A stretch of 64,000 nt of DNA from 66-474 sp039923855 (GTDB lineage: Bacteria; Pseudomonadota; Gammaproteobacteria; Xanthomonadales; Rhodanobacteraceae), in contig JBDTBW010000035.1 of the NCBI GenBank assembly GCA_039923855.1, forward strand, positions 29,464 to 93,463, written 5' to 3'. The translations under genes and the position numbers were made by a program. Shown here piece by piece: positions 63,459 through 64,000 of the stretch (the first letter of the stretch is position 1; every line of letters starts with the position of its first letter). The notes under the pieces are model-generated. The model was not told where the DNA came from and ran no database searches. It saw only the letters and a list, made by a program, of their open reading frames with translations.

Positions 63459-64000
63459 ATGCTTCCGCCGCCATCACCGCCCGTGGAAGTCACCGTTTCG
63501 CCGCCGGAAACGGCGCCGCCCAGCCCGGCCTCGTCGCAGACGTCGGTGTCGCCTTCGCCGGCAACGGGCGTGGTGTGGACCGCGGTGCGGCGCAGGAAGC
63601 GTCCGCGCGCTGCGGAACGCCGGCGCGCTCGACGTCTGCGCGGGCTGCGTCTGCCGCTGCTGGTGATGATGTTCCTGGTAATCGCCACGGTGCTGATCCT
63701 GGCGCGATCGCTGATCATCCCGCTGGTGCTGGCGGCCTTCGTCGGCATGGGCTTGAATCCGATCGTCGCCGGGCTGCGCAATCGCCTGTGGATTCCGCGC
63801 GCGTTGGGCGCGTTGGCCGTCATGATCGTGTTGATCGCGGGTTTGGTGGAAGCGGCGGTGCTGTTGACCACGCCGGCCGCGCGATGGATCCAGCAGGCAC
63901 CGCTGGCGATCCATCAATTAGCGCCGAAGTTGAAGCAGATGATCCGCCCCTTGAGCGCGGCCAGCCACGCTGCCTCGCAAGCCTCGCAATCACTGATCGC
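63459..64000 (+). CDS. AI-2E family transporter, 3' end cut by the window
   Basis: Open from the ATG at 63459 to the window end (180 codons). A Pro/Ser-rich, then Arg-rich cytoplasmic N-terminus precedes helices PLLVMMFLVIATVLILARSL and IIPLVLAAFVGMGLNPIVAG, with LGALAVMIVLIAGLVEAAVL next: the PerM/AI-2E family opening. Family members act as exporters or antiporters of varied substrates. Confidence 0.85.
   Translation, partial: MLPPPSPPVEVTVSPPETAPPSPASSQTSVSPSPATGVVWTAVRRRKRPRAAERRRARRLRGLRLPLLVMMFLVIATVLILARSLIIPLVLAAFVGMGLNPIVAGLRNRLWIPRALGALAVMIVLIAGLVEAAVLLTTPAARWIQQAPLAIHQLAPKLKQMIRPLSAASHAASQASQSLI

Overview
The window is a continuous, GC-rich chromosomal segment around the replication origin of a gammaproteobacterium. 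Gene content and order (dnaA-dnaN-recF-gyrB, then a TPR protein, tonB-exbB-exbD-exbD, then pdxJ; a XanB2-type chorismatase beside an acyl carrier protein; M23 peptidase-anmK-ampG) point to the order Xanthomonadales (Lysobacterales), probably near Rhodanobacteraceae. The species cannot be named from sequence alone. About 90% of the window is ordinary housekeeping DNA. The long open frames antisense to real genes are GC-rich shadows and are omitted.

Layout. 0-10 kb: cell-wall recycling (M23 peptidase, anmK, ampG), xthA, pyrE, a DUF4124 protein, a divergent ACP/chorismatase pair and glmU. 9.8-11.5 kb: a decayed DNA methyltransferase-nuclease gene. 12.5-20.3 kb: the ATP synthase operon atpIBEFHAGDC on the minus strand, with an unusually long atpB. 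20.4-21.5 kb: MAPEG and GST genes. 21.68-26.12 kb: a small genomic island bounded by identical 18-bp direct repeats, one of which is the 3' end of mnmE. It carries an RHH-type gene, four integron-like cassettes that all encode small membrane proteins, a 99-bp tandem repeat and a P4-like integrase. 26.1-30.1 kb: mnmE, yidC, rnpA, rpmH (minus strand). 30.2-36.5 kb: dnaA, a candidate oriC, dnaN, recF (with two perfect parS sites) and gyrB. 36.6-40.5 kb: TPR-TonB-ExbB-ExbD-ExbD. 40.8-47.7 kb: pdxJ, an Sfp-type phosphopantetheinyl transferase coupled to acs, small membrane proteins, a radical SAM protein and fbp. 47.9-60.8 kb: DUF1579-like, NIPSNAP, GST, WYL regulator, DUF885, a Xre/RES toxin-antitoxin pair, phhA, plsC-like, a YheT-like hydrolase, a TPR-sulfotransferase and a sugar dehydrogenase-like protein. 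60.8-64 kb: a PEBP protein, an envelope-stress-like cluster (CsbD, DUF883, holin-like, YqjK-like), a 268-bp element with terminal inverted repeats, and a truncated AI-2E family transporter.

The intergenic DNA is rich in structured repeats. I group them as A (CGTCATTCC...GGAATGACG), B (CCCTCACCC / GGGAGAGGG palindromes), C (long mosaic copies) and D (purine-rich GGAAGTGGGAA arm facing a pyrimidine-rich TTCCTACTTCC arm). Family D fills the four downstream gaps of the atp operon. A family B copy lies in frame inside the NIPSNAP gene, and B copies separate the Xre antitoxin from its RES toxin.

The most novel items are the mnmE-integrated mini-island with an integrase-less attC cassette array, the two-helix insertion in AtpB, and the terminal-inverted-repeat element at 63.2 kb. 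No tRNA, rRNA or CRISPR array was recognised.
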